Origin: Lachnospiraceae bacterium
GTDB taxonomy: Bacteria; Bacillota; Clostridia; Lachnospirales; Lachnospiraceae
Assembly (NCBI GenBank): GCA_009774535.1
Contig: VSNY01000042.1
Span: 1 to 27,914, forward strand
Length of the DNA stretch: 27,914 bases
Direction of reading: 5' to 3'
Shown: positions 1-8,993 of the stretch, piece by piece
Position numbering within the stretch: position 1 is the first letter of the stretch
How the letters are laid out: every line of letters starts with the position of its first letter
The notes under the pieces: generated by a model
The model's database searches: none
What the model saw: the letters and a program-made list of their open reading frames with translations, nothing else
Told to the model about the DNA's origin: nothing
Translations under genes and position numbers: made by a program

Positions 1-22
1 CATACGTACACCAGTCTTTATT

Positions 23-3000
23 TTACAGTAATACGGAGTAATCGAAGACATCCATGGAAAATACATTCGGCAGCGTCAGCATCAGCGGCTGTACCCGTAC
101 CTTCGCCTTCAGATGAAAATAACTGCGCGCTTTCGCCAGATCATACTCCTCTCCTTTTACGATCTTCATATTTGCTTCCACCAGATCGCCCGTACGCAGC
201 AGCATGTCTTCATAGATGCTGGAATTGACTCCAATCATTAAAAACAGATACATATAATCGCTGTAATACATACCTTTTTCCTGTGTACCTGTATTTTGGG
301 CAGATGTAGAAAAACCAGCGCTGCATCCATTTCCGGAAATGGCATAATGCCATTCCTTGTCTGTCGATTTATAAAACACAACCGGCTTGCCTTTTTTTAA
401 CTGTGTCAGATCATAGGAAGACTCCATCGTTGCCAGCACGCCGATCAGTACGCATTTCGTCAGCTGTACCGGCACAATCCCATAGGTCGCTAACATAACC
501 GCATTTGCAATCCCTTCGATGGCGAGGGCCGTCGCGTTATTCCCATGATAAAACAGCACAAAACCGGATACCAGATTGGAAGCCTCCCGCAGCCCGAAAA
601 TATTCAGATAAGATTCTGTCAGATTTTGGTCGATCGACGAATTTCCAAATAAAACATATTCCACCTCTCCAAGATTTGCCCAGTTATTCGCTTCTGAAAT
701 TTCCCGGTTTGTCAAAGACTGTTTCTTTTTTTTGTCCTGATCCTGGTTTTGACCCTGGTTTTGCTGCTCATCCTTCTTTTTCCCTTTTTCTTCCAGGTTG
801 ATGGTAGAATAGCTGAACATATCCATAATATATTCGCATACATAGACCTTATCCCGCAGCTTGTCTCCGCCTCCGTTTAATATGTTGTTCACAACTCCCG
901 CGATACTGGAAATAATCGTTCCTGCATGAACCGAACGGCCTCCGTGCCCGCCTTCTATGTCTTTCCCTTTGCCTTCCATGCCTTCGTTTACTTTCAGCGC
1001 ATCCTCTTTCTTCGCATCAGCATCTTTCTTATATGCTTCATTGCGCTTCTGATTTTCCTCGGCGCCCTCTTCGATTTGCCCGGCCTTACCTTCAAATTTG
1101 GACTTTAAAAACTGATACAGCCGCGGCGTCTGCACGGCAAGATCCGGCTGGTTGCCGTCCGCTGCATTGCTGATGACTGGCGCGCGAAACACTTCCTTTG
1201 TGCCAGGCTGGATCAGCGACCGAAAATACGAAGCCGCATCCGCCTCATTCCGGCTAAGTGAACGGTCAGAACGCTGCGGCATTACGGTCCGCCCCAGATG
1301 GATCAGTGTATCCGCGTCCTGAATCGTATCTGCCTTTTCGCCGCCGTAAGTAAACGAATCCATCGCCTTTAAAAGACTTTGCAGATCTTTTTGAATATTG
1401 GTCAGTCTTTTTTTCAGCTCCTGTACCGCTTTGCGGTCGATCTGGGCTGCCAGTTCGGCGCTCAGCTTCTTCATTTCCCGCGCCTGTTTCTGTTCCTGAT
1501 TCAGCGCTTCGCCGCTGTCTGCGGTAATGCCGTGGTATTCGTCGCTTTCCTGCTTTGCATAATCCGTATCATATCGGTCCGCCGCCGCTCCCCAGTCCGT
1601 TCTGGCATTTTGGTACGTTTGCGCCAGATCCGCCAGTTCATCCAGAGAAACCGCCTGTTTTTCCCGGTCATTCACCATTACCTTACCGCCGTTCACAGCT
1701 ATGGATAACCGATTCGACAAATCCTGCAAAACGCTGCGCAGCTTCGGCATACGGCCTGCAATCTGCGACGCGAATCCGGCAAGCGTTTCTTCTTTTCCTG
1801 TAAACCTGCTTGCAAACGTATACCCTCTTTGCTGAATCCGGTTCAGATGGCTGGATACACATGCATCATAGGCTTGTACATTCGCGGCATACCCGCCGCT
1901 GTCTGCCGATGAAACGATCTTTTTGAAATCCTGGATACTTTTTAATGCCTGCTGCAGCAGTTCCTGCCACCCGTCCGGCAGATCATCCCCTTCGGGCAGC
2001 GGTTCCATATTTATGGCTGTCTGTATATCCGCTTCTTTTTTCAGCAAAAGATCTATATTTGCAGAAAAAACCGCCAGTTCCATACTGTCCTGAAACACAT
2101 CCTGCACTTCCAGCAGATAAACGGCCGGATTATCTCCCTGGTGATACTGCGGAAAACGGCTTACAATCGTATTCATTGACTCCCGCGCGCTGTCCACGAT
2201 CTCGCCAACGCCTTCCAGCGCCTTCTGCAAATGAGCCGCATCCAGATAATAACCGCTTCCATCTTCCCCATCGACTTTCACACCTACATCTTCCGCGGGA
2301 GCGCCCGGAACATGATTGCTGTTGTATTTCGGAAACGATATTTTTTGCAGATGGTCAGTGTCCGCAAAGTAATATTTTGCCGTCAGCTCTGTGACCTGTT
2401 TCAAATCCTCCCAAAGACCGGATAAATCCTGCGCTACCCCGTCATAACCTTTCTGCGCCAGCGGATGATCGCCCTTCCATGCATCTTCATACTGGCTGAC
2501 TGCAATATAACTGTATAAAGCCGCCTCCAGCAGCTCCCCTTCCGCCTCGGCATATACTTTCTTTTTCTCCACGATTTTCTCATTATCATCAAGATCCGAA
2601 GAAACCCCGCTGAAATCCAGCGCCGTAAAACGTTCAAAAATATGCGAAAGGATCGACGCAGGCCCGCGGTATTTCATAAATTCCACGATGCCGTCCTCAA
2701 TCAGCGCCGGATTTTCTCCCAACTGTGCTTGTTCCGCTTCCTTTACCTCTGCTTCTTCCACCGTTACCTGAAGAAAATCCGATATTTTTAAATTTCCGTT
2801 TTGTAACGAATGCAGATACTTGGTAAACAAGTTGCTCTGTTCTTCAGGAATCCCCTTTGCGTCCATCATGCCGCGGAAATATGTCTCTGTTTTATCAAAA
2901 TACTGCTCAATATTCTGGCACGAAGATACCAGGCCGTAATATTCTTTTAAATCCACATCGTAATCCGCCAGCAGCGAATACAAGGCCAGGTCTGCAGACG

Positions 3001-3139
3001 AAGAAGCCCCGGCCTTGCTTAACTGAACCCTGCTGATATCATCAAACGCACAGACTACAATGATGCACGGAACTAAGATCATCGTCAAAAAAACGGTCAC
3101 CGCCCCTGTGCTTCCCTTTCTTTTGTGCTTTCGTTTCAT
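23..3139 (-). CDS. DUF5702 protein, last visible gene of the Tad pilus operon
   Basis: Protein of 1038 residues. It has a basic N-terminus and one hydrophobic segment at about residues 12-32 (GAVTVFLTMILVPCIIVVCA), then a very long, mostly hydrophilic and helix-rich extracytoplasmic part. A Gln/Lys/Asp-rich linker lies near residue 790. The GAVTVFLT start resembles the membrane anchor of TadE/TadG-type pseudopilins and is typical of clostridial DUF5702 proteins, which sit at the end of Tad loci. The exact role is unknown; a surface or pilus-assembly accessory role is inferred from position. Its ATG follows the TadE-like gene by 12 bp with a GGGGGAG purine run just upstream, so translation is probably coupled. 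The stop (TAA) is at 23-25. A minus-strand ATG at positions 1-3 could begin a further operon gene outside the window, but this cannot be tested here. Confidence 0.85.
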   Translation of the reverse strand: MKRKHKRKGSTGAVTVFLTMILVPCIIVVCAFDDISRVQLSKAGASSSADLALYSLLADYDVDLKEYYGLVSSCQNIEQYFDKTETYFRGMMDAKGIPEEQSNLFTKYLHSLQNGNLKISDFLQVTVEEAEVKEAEQAQLGENPALIEDGIVEFMKYRGPASILSHIFERFTALDFSGVSSDLDDNEKIVEKKKVYAEAEGELLEAALYSYIAVSQYEDAWKGDHPLAQKGYDGVAQDLSGLWEDLKQVTELTAKYYFADTDHLQKISFPKYNSNHVPGAPAEDVGVKVDGEDGSGYYLDAAHLQKALEGVGEIVDSARESMNTIVSRFPQYHQGDNPAVYLLEVQDVFQDSMELAVFSANIDLLLKKEADIQTAINMEPLPEGDDLPDGWQELLQQALKSIQDFKKIVSSADSGGYAANVQAYDACVSSHLNRIQQRGYTFASRFTGKEETLAGFASQIAGRMPKLRSVLQDLSNRLSIAVNGGKVMVNDREKQAVSLDELADLAQTYQNARTDWGAAADRYDTDYAKQESDEYHGITADSGEALNQEQKQAREMKKLSAELAAQIDRKAVQELKKRLTNIQKDLQSLLKAMDSFTYGGEKADTIQDADTLIHLGRTVMPQRSDRSLSRNEADAASYFRSLIQPGTKEVFRAPVISNAADGNQPDLAVQTPRLYQFLKSKFEGKAGQIEEGAEENQKRNEAYKKDADAKKEDALKVNEGMEGKGKDIEGGHGGRSVHAGTIISSIAGVVNNILNGGGDKLRDKVYVCEYIMDMFSYSTINLEEKGKKKDEQQNQGQNQDQDKKKKQSLTNREISEANNWANLGEVEYVLFGNSSIDQNLTESYLNIFGLREASNLVSGFVLFYHGNNATALAIEGIANAVMLATYGIVPVQLTKCVLIGVLATMESSYDLTQLKKGKPVVFYKSTDKEWHYAISGNGCSAGFSTSAQNTGTQEKGMYYSDYMYLFLMIGVNSSIYEDMLLRTGDLVEANMKIVKGEEYDLAKARSYFHLKAKVRVQPLMLTLPNVFSMDVFDYSVLL

Positions 3140-3151
3140 AATCTCCCCCGT

Positions 3152-3802
3152 TTAATTCAGATATTTCGCCAGCTTTTGCATAGCCTTTTGAAACTTTCCC
3201 GCAATCTCCATGACCGTTTCATTCCGTTCCAAAAGATCCTGCACCAGAGACACATTACGCACAAACTCCGCCGGATCACCAATTGGCTCGGTCATGCTGA
3301 CCGCGTAATGAAACCGAAAATTCTCTTTTGCAAACAGCATACGGATGGGCAGTTCAATATCAAATTCACATTCCACCTGAAAACTGGAGACAAGAATAAA
3401 CATATGCGGGGTCGCTCTTACAGATACATTTTTCGGCTCCAGACCGGAAAAGCCGACGGACTGCAGCCCTCTGACCTTCTGCTCCAGCTCTCCTCCGATT
3501 TCAGCGCCGATCTTCTTTGCGTTTTGGGTAAGCAGATACCGATATGGCATGACTTTGGTGTCGGCGGTAATCTCTTTCGGAACACTGCCAGTGCTGCTTA
3601 CCTTTTCCAGCATTGGGTTTTCACACCGGGACGCCCCGTCAAGAGCCGCTTCCACAACCAGCCGTTCTACCCTGGCATGCTGGAAAAAAGCGCTGCCGGC
3701 CATCAGCATGACAAATACGATTATAAACATGATCGGAAATACAAACACTGCTTCGACAATCAGTACCGCGCCGTATTCCCCGTTTTTTTCTTTTTCCACC
3801 AT
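3152..3802 (-). CDS. TadE-like pseudopilin
   Basis: Protein of 216 residues. The N-terminus NGEYGAVLIVEAVFVFPIMF has the TadE pseudopilin pattern: a glycine before a hydrophobic stretch with Glu six residues after it, followed by a single membrane helix. This suggests processing by a type IV prepilin peptidase. The rest is predicted to be outside the membrane. I chose the start at 3802 (MVEKEKNG) over the upstream ATG at 3829 because AGAAGGAG lies six bases before it, while the upstream ATG has no such site. It belongs to the Tad operon between flp and the DUF5702 gene. TadE-like minor pilins are needed for pilus biogenesis in characterised Tad systems; function here is inferred by family. 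Confidence 0.85.
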   Translation of the reverse strand: MVEKEKNGEYGAVLIVEAVFVFPIMFIIVFVMLMAGSAFFQHARVERLVVEAALDGASRCENPMLEKVSSTGSVPKEITADTKVMPYRYLLTQNAKKIGAEIGGELEQKVRGLQSVGFSGLEPKNVSVRATPHMFILVSSFQVECEFDIELPIRMLFAKENFRFHYAVSMTEPIGDPAEFVRNVSLVQDLLERNETVMEIAGKFQKAMQKLAKYLN

Positions 3803-3987
3803 TGTTTGCTCCTTCTGACAGACAGGCATTTTGCGCGGCCTGGCAATACATGCGTTTCGTTATGCGGACGCCGGATGCATTGGAAACGCGCTGGATTCCG
3901 GCATCCGCTCTGCGGCCAAATTTCAGCGTTCTGTTCTATACTGCTCGAACTATAAATATCCAGTCTTATTCCAACTGCATCTAACGC
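3803..3987 (-). other. Gap inside the Tad operon between flp and tadE
   Basis: This 185-bp gap is unusually long for an operon whose other joints are 0 to about 40 bp. A frame reading through from about 3935 is open on the minus strand into the tadE gene, but it has no ATG with a ribosome binding site and no recognisable product. Just after the flp stop is the palindrome CGCTTAAGCG. I see no convincing promoter or terminator. It could be an mRNA processing region that sets pilin levels apart from downstream genes, or a gene remnant. Confidence 0.4.
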
Positions 3988-4230
3988 TTAAGCGCCTCCT
4001 GATACAGCCTCTTCCGCATTCTTTCCAATTGATTCAAACAACGTTTGAAGCAGTCCTTCAATCTGCGACCGGAATAACACCGCCAGCACTACGGCAATTC
4101 CAATCAGTACCACAATCGAAACAATATTCACATCCCCCTGCTCATCTGTCAGGAAATCATGAATCCCATCTGCCGCCCAGCCTTTCAGCATCAGCCATTT
4201 GGTATAAAGCAAAACCGCGATCTCATTCAT
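3988..4230 (-). CDS. flp: Flp1-family type IVb pilin (major Tad pilin candidate)
   Basis: Protein of 80 residues. A short cytoplasmic leader of about 32 residues ends in DEQGDVNIVSIVVLIGIAVV. The glycine before the hydrophobic helix is the likely prepilin peptidase cleavage point, and the helix forms the pilus core. The C-terminal tail is short and hydrophilic (residues 55-80), as in clostridial Flp1-like pilins, and it lacks the Glu-Tyr pair of classical Flp. Its ribosome binding site AAGGAGGAG, eight bases upstream, is among the strongest in the operon, which fits a highly made structural subunit. It lies directly after tadC. Confidence 0.85.
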   Translation of the reverse strand: MNEIAVLLYTKWLMLKGWAADGIHDFLTDEQGDVNIVSIVVLIGIAVVLAVLFRSQIEGLLQTLFESIGKNAEEAVSGGA

Positions 4231-4271
4231 CCTTCACTCCTCCTTCCCTAAAATTTTTTATATCAATCTGG

Positions 4272-5150
4272 TTATGCGCCGATATTGGAAAAAATAGGCA
4301 CAATGACCATAATTAATATACCGATAAATGTCAGAAACACCGGAATCATCAGCTTATTATTCGCCATCTCTCCCTGGCGGCGGACCAGCTGGCGTTTTAA
4401 TTCCCACACTTCCTTGCTTTGTCTTGTCAGAGATAAGGCAAGCTCCCGGTTTCCTTTTTTTGCTCCCTGAATGAAAGTAGATGTAAACTTCTTAATTTCA
4501 GGAACCATACAGCGCTGCCCGAAGGAGAACAACGCGTCTGTCTCTGACCAGCCGTTGCGCATTAATACAACGCTGTTGCGCATCTCCTGATACAGCGCTC
4601 CTTTCCCGGACGCTGCTACCCGCTCCCATGCTTCCCGTAAGATCATGCCGGAGTTAATTAAAAGAGCCAGTTTGGAAGCTGCACCCGGAAATGCCAGCAG
4701 CATCTGTTCGCCGCGCGCGGCAACTTTGCTTACCGTTGTTTCTCCGTAATAATAAAACGCTGCGCCTGCCGCGATCAGCATCAAAAAAAACACCAGCAAA
4801 GATCCCTGCGAAAATCCATACATCGGCGCTGCCAGCGCCAGCACCAGCAAAGCCATCGTTACCTGTTTGCAGTACACCGCACGCAGATAGAATTCCGCGT
4901 ATTTTTCGCTGTACAGCACTGCCAGCTGCCGCCGCCTCCTGCGGTCTTTCTCTGTCTTATAATTTTTCTTTACATATTTCAGCAGCGCAAAACCTACAAA
5001 ATACAGCTCTTTCAGCGGATAATCCTCTTTCGCAAGCTTGTCGAACAAAGCGGCGTGCCGATATCCCGCTGCAAACAAGACAAACCATACGAACAACACA
5101 GCCGCGCCAAAAGCCAGTACAAAAAGGTCCGCCGGATAAATGACCCGCAA
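4272..5150 (-). CDS. tadC: TadC-like inner membrane platform protein (T2SSF family)
   Basis: Protein of 292 residues with a T2SSF/GspF-like layout: an N-terminal membrane segment at residues 8-27, a pair near 95-135, a cytoplasmic helical domain (LLAFPGAASKLALLINSGM and onward) and a C-terminal membrane helix (IPVFLTFIGILIMVIVPIF) close to the end. It would form the inner membrane platform with TadB, coupling the TadA ATPase to pilin polymerisation. The start is TTG at 5150, with GGAGG seven bases upstream; no in-frame ATG fits better. It follows tadB by 16 bp. Confidence 0.85.
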   Translation of the reverse strand: MRVIYPADLFVLAFGAAVLFVWFVLFAAGYRHAALFDKLAKEDYPLKELYFVGFALLKYVKKNYKTEKDRRRRRQLAVLYSEKYAEFYLRAVYCKQVTMALLVLALAAPMYGFSQGSLLVFFLMLIAAGAAFYYYGETTVSKVAARGEQMLLAFPGAASKLALLINSGMILREAWERVAASGKGALYQEMRNSVVLMRNGWSETDALFSFGQRCMVPEIKKFTSTFIQGAKKGNRELALSLTRQSKEVWELKRQLVRRQGEMANNKLMIPVFLTFIGILIMVIVPIFSNIGA

Positions 5151-5166
5151 TACAATCCCTCCTTCC

Positions 5167-6054
5167 TTAAATCGAAATATCCAGTACTTTTCTGCCTACA
5201 AAATAAGATACGATAAAGATCACGACTCCTGCCGTCGTAGCAAGCAGACCCGCAGGCGTTGTAAAGTTTGCGGCAAATTCCGCGCTTGTCATTTTTATAA
5301 GCGCAACGAGGATAATCGGCATAAACAGCATCAGCGTCTGCTGGGATTTGCTGCCGGATACAATCGTCTCGATCTCTTCTGCCACGGCCATTTTATCACT
5401 TAAAATTTCATAGGTAATGCGTACGGTTTCCTTAATATTGCCGCCTTTGCGAAAACAGATCTCAAATACGTCCGCAAAATCCGCGATATCTTCACAGCCG
5501 CTGCGTCCGCCAAAATCCGCCAGCAGTTTTTCCACATTGATACCGTTGGCAAGCCCCGCATTAATTGCCATAAGTTCCTGCAGAATATAAGCGCCCTGCT
5601 CATACTGGTTGTTCAGATCCTCATAAGCCGCCAAAAATGATTCCTGCACATTTTTACCAGCCCCAAGGGATGTCGTTACCGCTTCCAGCATATCCCGGAA
5701 CTGACTTTTGAGTTTGTTCTGTCTGGCTATGCACAGCTGTTTTGTACGGATCGGCAGATACAGCTTTGCCGCAAACAGCCCGAAGATGCCCATAACCGTC
5801 AGATCCCAAATATAGGTAACTTTCGTCGCACGGCCAAATTCATCCGTTCCAACGCCTCCGTAAAATAAATATCCCACAAACGCGCCCGCCCCGCATGCAA
5901 GCAGAACATAAAGCAGTTTTTCCGGCAGGCTCATAACATAGACTCTGTAATTAAGCATCCGCATACCGGTTACCGACTGGTAATATTTCACTTCTTTGCG
6001 CTTTTTCTTTTTTGCCGGTTCGGACGGCTGTTTTTCTTGTTTTTTCTGACTCAT
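5167..6054 (-). CDS. tadB: TadB-like inner membrane platform protein (T2SSF family)
   Basis: Protein of 295 residues. A very basic N-terminal tail (Lys-rich, residues 1-22) is followed by membrane segments near 45-65 and 87-105, a cytoplasmic T2SSF domain (LEAVTTSLGAGKNVQESF, residues about 129-225) and two C-terminal helices (TLMLFMPIILVALIKM and the last 30 residues). It is the partner of TadC in the pilus platform. The ATG has GGAAGG about nine bases upstream. The layout tadA-FHA-FHA-tadB-tadC-flp is that of clostridial Tad loci, which supports TadB over a general GspF call. Confidence 0.88.
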   Translation of the reverse strand: MSQKKQEKQPSEPAKKKKRKEVKYYQSVTGMRMLNYRVYVMSLPEKLLYVLLACGAGAFVGYLFYGGVGTDEFGRATKVTYIWDLTVMGIFGLFAAKLYLPIRTKQLCIARQNKLKSQFRDMLEAVTTSLGAGKNVQESFLAAYEDLNNQYEQGAYILQELMAINAGLANGINVEKLLADFGGRSGCEDIADFADVFEICFRKGGNIKETVRITYEILSDKMAVAEEIETIVSGSKSQQTLMLFMPIILVALIKMTSAEFAANFTTPAGLLATTAGVVIFIVSYFVGRKVLDISI

Positions 6055-6073
6055 CTCTTGTATCCTTCCGTGT

Positions 6074-7009
6074 TTATCGCTGCCTGATTAAAAATAAAAA
6101 TTCCTCATTGGCAAGCCGGATCACAGTCTGGTCTTCCAAAACGGCGGTCTGCCCGGGAGCAAGCATCCTGCCGCCGACATATGTATGGTTGGTGGAATGA
6201 AGATCCGTGATCGAAAACGTGTCCCCTTGTCTGGTGATCTTCGCATGCTGCCTGCTGACAAACGAATTGCCGCGGATCTTGTAACCGTTGCAGGCGCTTC
6301 CTTTACCGATCAGGAACTCTTCTTTGTCAATGGCAATCGTTTCCTTTGATGATTTGCGGCGCAGGCAGCCGCTGATACTCCCTGCTGCTTTCTTTTTCGT
6401 TTCCGTTCTTTCTTTTTTCCCAAGTACAATCGGTTCCGGCTGTTGGACAGCCGCTTTTGGCGCGGATATGGCTGACTGTAATTCCGCCTGGTCCAGCAGA
6501 CGCAAAAATTCCTGCGTGCAAAAGGCATCGCCGGATAGATATGCTTTGATTCGGCCCGCCAGTCCGCCGCCCAGACTCCCGGCAGCCGCCAATCGTTCAA
6601 GCATGCCGCTGCAAAACTGTCTGAACGTAATACTTTGTCCGCCTTCCAGCGGCAGACAGACAAGCGCCGCTCTCCCTTTGGGCGTGATAAATACCGTATC
6701 CGTTCCGAACAAAAAGAACGATTCCCGGATCATATACGCTTCTGCTTCCAGCAGGATACCCGCCAGATCCGTAAACAAAGATACCAAAAAGATACCGTCC
6801 TGCCACTGCTTGTCATCCTCTGTTAGCGCAGTCATGCCGCTGCAGTCATATCTTAAAATCTGCTGCTGGTCCTTTTGCAAAAACGTAACCGGAAGCAGCC
6901 CTTGTATCGCATTGTGTTCCATCATTCTTAAAACTACCGGATGGATCACTTCCCCGGGCGACAATTGATAAATCAAAAATCTGCGGCTGCCAATGATTTC
7001 CTCCTTCAT
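6074..7009 (-). CDS. DUF6382 protein with C-terminal FHA domain
   Basis: Protein of 311 residues. The N-terminal part, about residues 1-170 (FLIYQLSPGEVIHPVVLRMM and onward), matches the DUF6382 domain found in Firmicutes Tad clusters. The C-terminal part, about 225-308, is a forkhead-associated domain: LIGKGS, then SRQHAKI, then the D-x-HSTN-x-TYV-x-G pattern. FHA domains bind phosphothreonine peptides, so the protein may respond to a Ser/Thr kinase acting on the pilus machine; no kinase is encoded in this window. Its ATG overlaps the stop of the upstream FHA gene by four bases (ATGA), indicating translational coupling. Function beyond the domains is unknown. Confidence 0.8.
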   Translation of the reverse strand: MKEEIIGSRRFLIYQLSPGEVIHPVVLRMMEHNAIQGLLPVTFLQKDQQQILRYDCSGMTALTEDDKQWQDGIFLVSLFTDLAGILLEAEAYMIRESFFLFGTDTVFITPKGRAALVCLPLEGGQSITFRQFCSGMLERLAAAGSLGGGLAGRIKAYLSGDAFCTQEFLRLLDQAELQSAISAPKAAVQQPEPIVLGKKERTETKKKAAGSISGCLRRKSSKETIAIDKEEFLIGKGSACNGYKIRGNSFVSRQHAKITRQGDTFSITDLHSTNHTYVGGRMLAPGQTAVLEDQTVIRLANEEFLFLIRQR

Positions 7010-7722
7010 ATCCTGATCTCCCGCTCCCTTTTGTTTAAATGAAAAATAAATGGTTCATTTCCAAGTACTAGTTTTGCCTGGTCATGCAGCCGTATGTCTT
7101 TTTCCGGCGGGATCTGTTCATCATCCACATAGACATGATTCAGCGATGTCAAATCCCGGATATAATACTGCCCGTCGCGGTATAAAATCACCGCATGCCT
7201 GCGGCCGACCTTTTTATTATCCGCAATGCACAAGCTGACTCCCTGCGAACTCCTGCCGATCAAAAACGGAAACTGTAAAAGCGGCACCGTCTGCGCAAAC
7301 CCTATACACTCCAACACGGCCTGTGGCGTTTCCTGTTCCGCGCAAAGACCCGGCCGTTGTTTTCTGTCTACATACACCGTTTTACCAAAATGACTCTCCC
7401 TTTCATCAGCGCCAGATTCAGCCTTTGCCGCAGACTCCGGCTGTATACTGTCCAAAGACGGATGTATCGGATGATCCTGTCGGGCTGCCTTTTGCTTTCT
7501 TTTTCGGACGGAATGCTTTTTGCCGTTTTGCTCTGCTTTTTTTCGTTCCCTTTGTTCTTTGTAAGCGGCCGCATGTTCTTTGTTATAATGCGACAACAGC
7601 CAGAACAGAGACATATTTCCCTCTTTATCTGTGTGTTCCTCCACCGGGCGGCTGATGCGTTCTGCTTCTTCCTCCTGCCCCGGAACCGCAAAGCCCAGAT
7701 CCTCTTCTGCCTGCCTTGCCAT
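7006..7722 (-). CDS. FHA-domain protein of the Tad operon
   Basis: Protein of 238 residues. It has an acidic N-terminus, a short helical piece (NMSLFWLLSHYNKEHAAAYK, about residues 36-55), a long basic Lys/Arg/Gln-rich linker and a C-terminal FHA domain (about 150-230) with LIGRSSQ, GRRHAVI and the LTSLNHVYVDD pattern. The helical piece resembles the linker usually found inside DUF6382-FHA proteins, but the DUF6382 domain itself is missing here and present in the next gene. The start at 7722 has GGAGGG seven bases upstream. It is the first of two adjacent FHA genes and lies 31 bp after tadA. Phosphopeptide binding is inferred from the family; the partner is unknown. Confidence 0.78.
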   Translation of the reverse strand: MARQAEEDLGFAVPGQEEEAERISRPVEEHTDKEGNMSLFWLLSHYNKEHAAAYKEQRERKKAEQNGKKHSVRKRKQKAARQDHPIHPSLDSIQPESAAKAESGADERESHFGKTVYVDRKQRPGLCAEQETPQAVLECIGFAQTVPLLQFPFLIGRSSQGVSLCIADNKKVGRRHAVILYRDGQYYIRDLTSLNHVYVDDEQIPPEKDIRLHDQAKLVLGNEPFIFHLNKREREIRI

Positions 7723-7753
7723 CGTTCTTCCCTCCCGTGGTTTTCTTACAGTT

Positions 7754-8992
7754 TTATAAAATTACCTTCTTCCCGGCCATCTCCAGCTTATGGACATTTT
7801 TCATCGGATTGGCCGTACGCTTTAACCTGCCGGACACTTTCGCCTGTGTACTGTGTTCGTCTTCCTCAAATACATACAGCGGATTTAACTGGATCTGTCC
7901 GTCTCTGACGCCAAGCACCTCCGTAATCTCCATCGTTTTTCTGGTATGGTCTCTCAATCTGGAAAGATGGATCATAAGATCCAGCGCAGATGCGATCTGC
8001 ATGCGGATAGCCGCGAGCGGCATACCGGACGCTCCCTGCAGCACCATTGTCTCCAGACGGCTTAACATATCCACGGTCGAATTGGCATGCCCGGTCGACA
8101 AAGAACCGTCATGGCCGGTATTCATCGCCTGCAGCATATCCAGCGCTTCCCCTCCGCGGACTTCCCCGACGATAATCCGTTCCGGGCGCATACGCAGCGA
8201 CGAACGGATCAGATCCTGGATCGTAATCTGCCCGGAGCCGGAACTGTTCGCATTCCTTGTCTCCAGGCTGACCAGATTCGCAATATTTGCAATCTGCAGC
8301 TCCGCCGAATCTTCAATGGTAATTACGCGTTCATCTTTTGGAATATAATTGGACAACGCATTTAAAAATGTCGTCTTGCCGGAACCTGTCCCGCCTGCAA
8401 TAAAAATATTATATTTTGCTTCTACCAGTATTTGCAGCACCTGCGCAATTTCCTCCGTAATAGAACCATAACGGATCAGCTGCGCGATCGTCATCGGCTT
8501 CTTTGAGAACTTACGGATCGTTACGGCTGCGCCTCCCAGCGAAATCGGACGCAGCACGACATTTACCCTGGACCCGTCACCCAGCCGCGTATCTACAATC
8601 GGATTCGCCTGGTTTACTTCCCGTCCGGCCGCGCCCACAATACGCTGAATAATGTCTTCCAGACGCTTTTCATCTTCAAATGTTTCTTCGATTTGCGTAA
8701 CTTTGCCGTTTCGCTCCACGAAAATATGATTTGGCCCGTTAATCATTACTTCCGTAATCGAAGAATCTTTTAAAATCGTATCTAAAATCCCAAGCCCCCG
8801 AATCCCGCTGAATATCTGCTGTACAATACCCGCTTTTTGTTTCTGTGCGCAGTACTGTCCCTGCAGCTTTTGTTCAACAGCTGCTTCGATCTGGTCTTCC
8901 AGTTCCTGATCCGACCATTCGCTTAAGACCCCGGACTCAACGATAAACTGGCGCACGCTCGTCACCAGACTGTTTTCCTGCTCTTTTGTCAT
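7754..8992 (-). CDS. tadA: TadA/CpaF-type pilus assembly ATPase
   Basis: Protein of 412 residues, a secretion ATPase that powers Tad pilin assembly at the inner membrane. An N-terminal helical region (1-60) is followed by the CpaF-type domain (ILKDSSITEVMINGP at about 73-87), the Walker A motif GGTGSGKTT at about 200-208, the Asp box ITIEDSAELQ, Walker B RIIVGEVRG at about 272-280, and the His box NTGHDGSLSTGHANS at 291-305. All expected catalytic motifs are intact. It starts one base after the tadZ stop (TGATATG), so the two are probably coupled. The usual partners tadB and tadC lie downstream, separated by two FHA genes. Confidence 0.95.
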   Translation of the reverse strand: MTKEQENSLVTSVRQFIVESGVLSEWSDQELEDQIEAAVEQKLQGQYCAQKQKAGIVQQIFSGIRGLGILDTILKDSSITEVMINGPNHIFVERNGKVTQIEETFEDEKRLEDIIQRIVGAAGREVNQANPIVDTRLGDGSRVNVVLRPISLGGAAVTIRKFSKKPMTIAQLIRYGSITEEIAQVLQILVEAKYNIFIAGGTGSGKTTFLNALSNYIPKDERVITIEDSAELQIANIANLVSLETRNANSSGSGQITIQDLIRSSLRMRPERIIVGEVRGGEALDMLQAMNTGHDGSLSTGHANSTVDMLSRLETMVLQGASGMPLAAIRMQIASALDLMIHLSRLRDHTRKTMEITEVLGVRDGQIQLNPLYVFEEDEHSTQAKVSGRLKRTANPMKNVHKLEMAGKKVIL

Positions 8993-8993
8993 A

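Noticed and set aside
505..2425. Several plus-strand open frames of 60-150 codons
   Set aside because: They lie opposite the DUF5702 coding sequence, have no ribosome binding sites and have low-complexity, Pro/Ser/Leu-rich translations typical of antisense frames.
3125..3955. A 276-codon plus-strand frame
   Set aside because: It is antisense to the TadE-like gene, which has a clear family match and ribosome binding site; the plus-strand product matches nothing I know.
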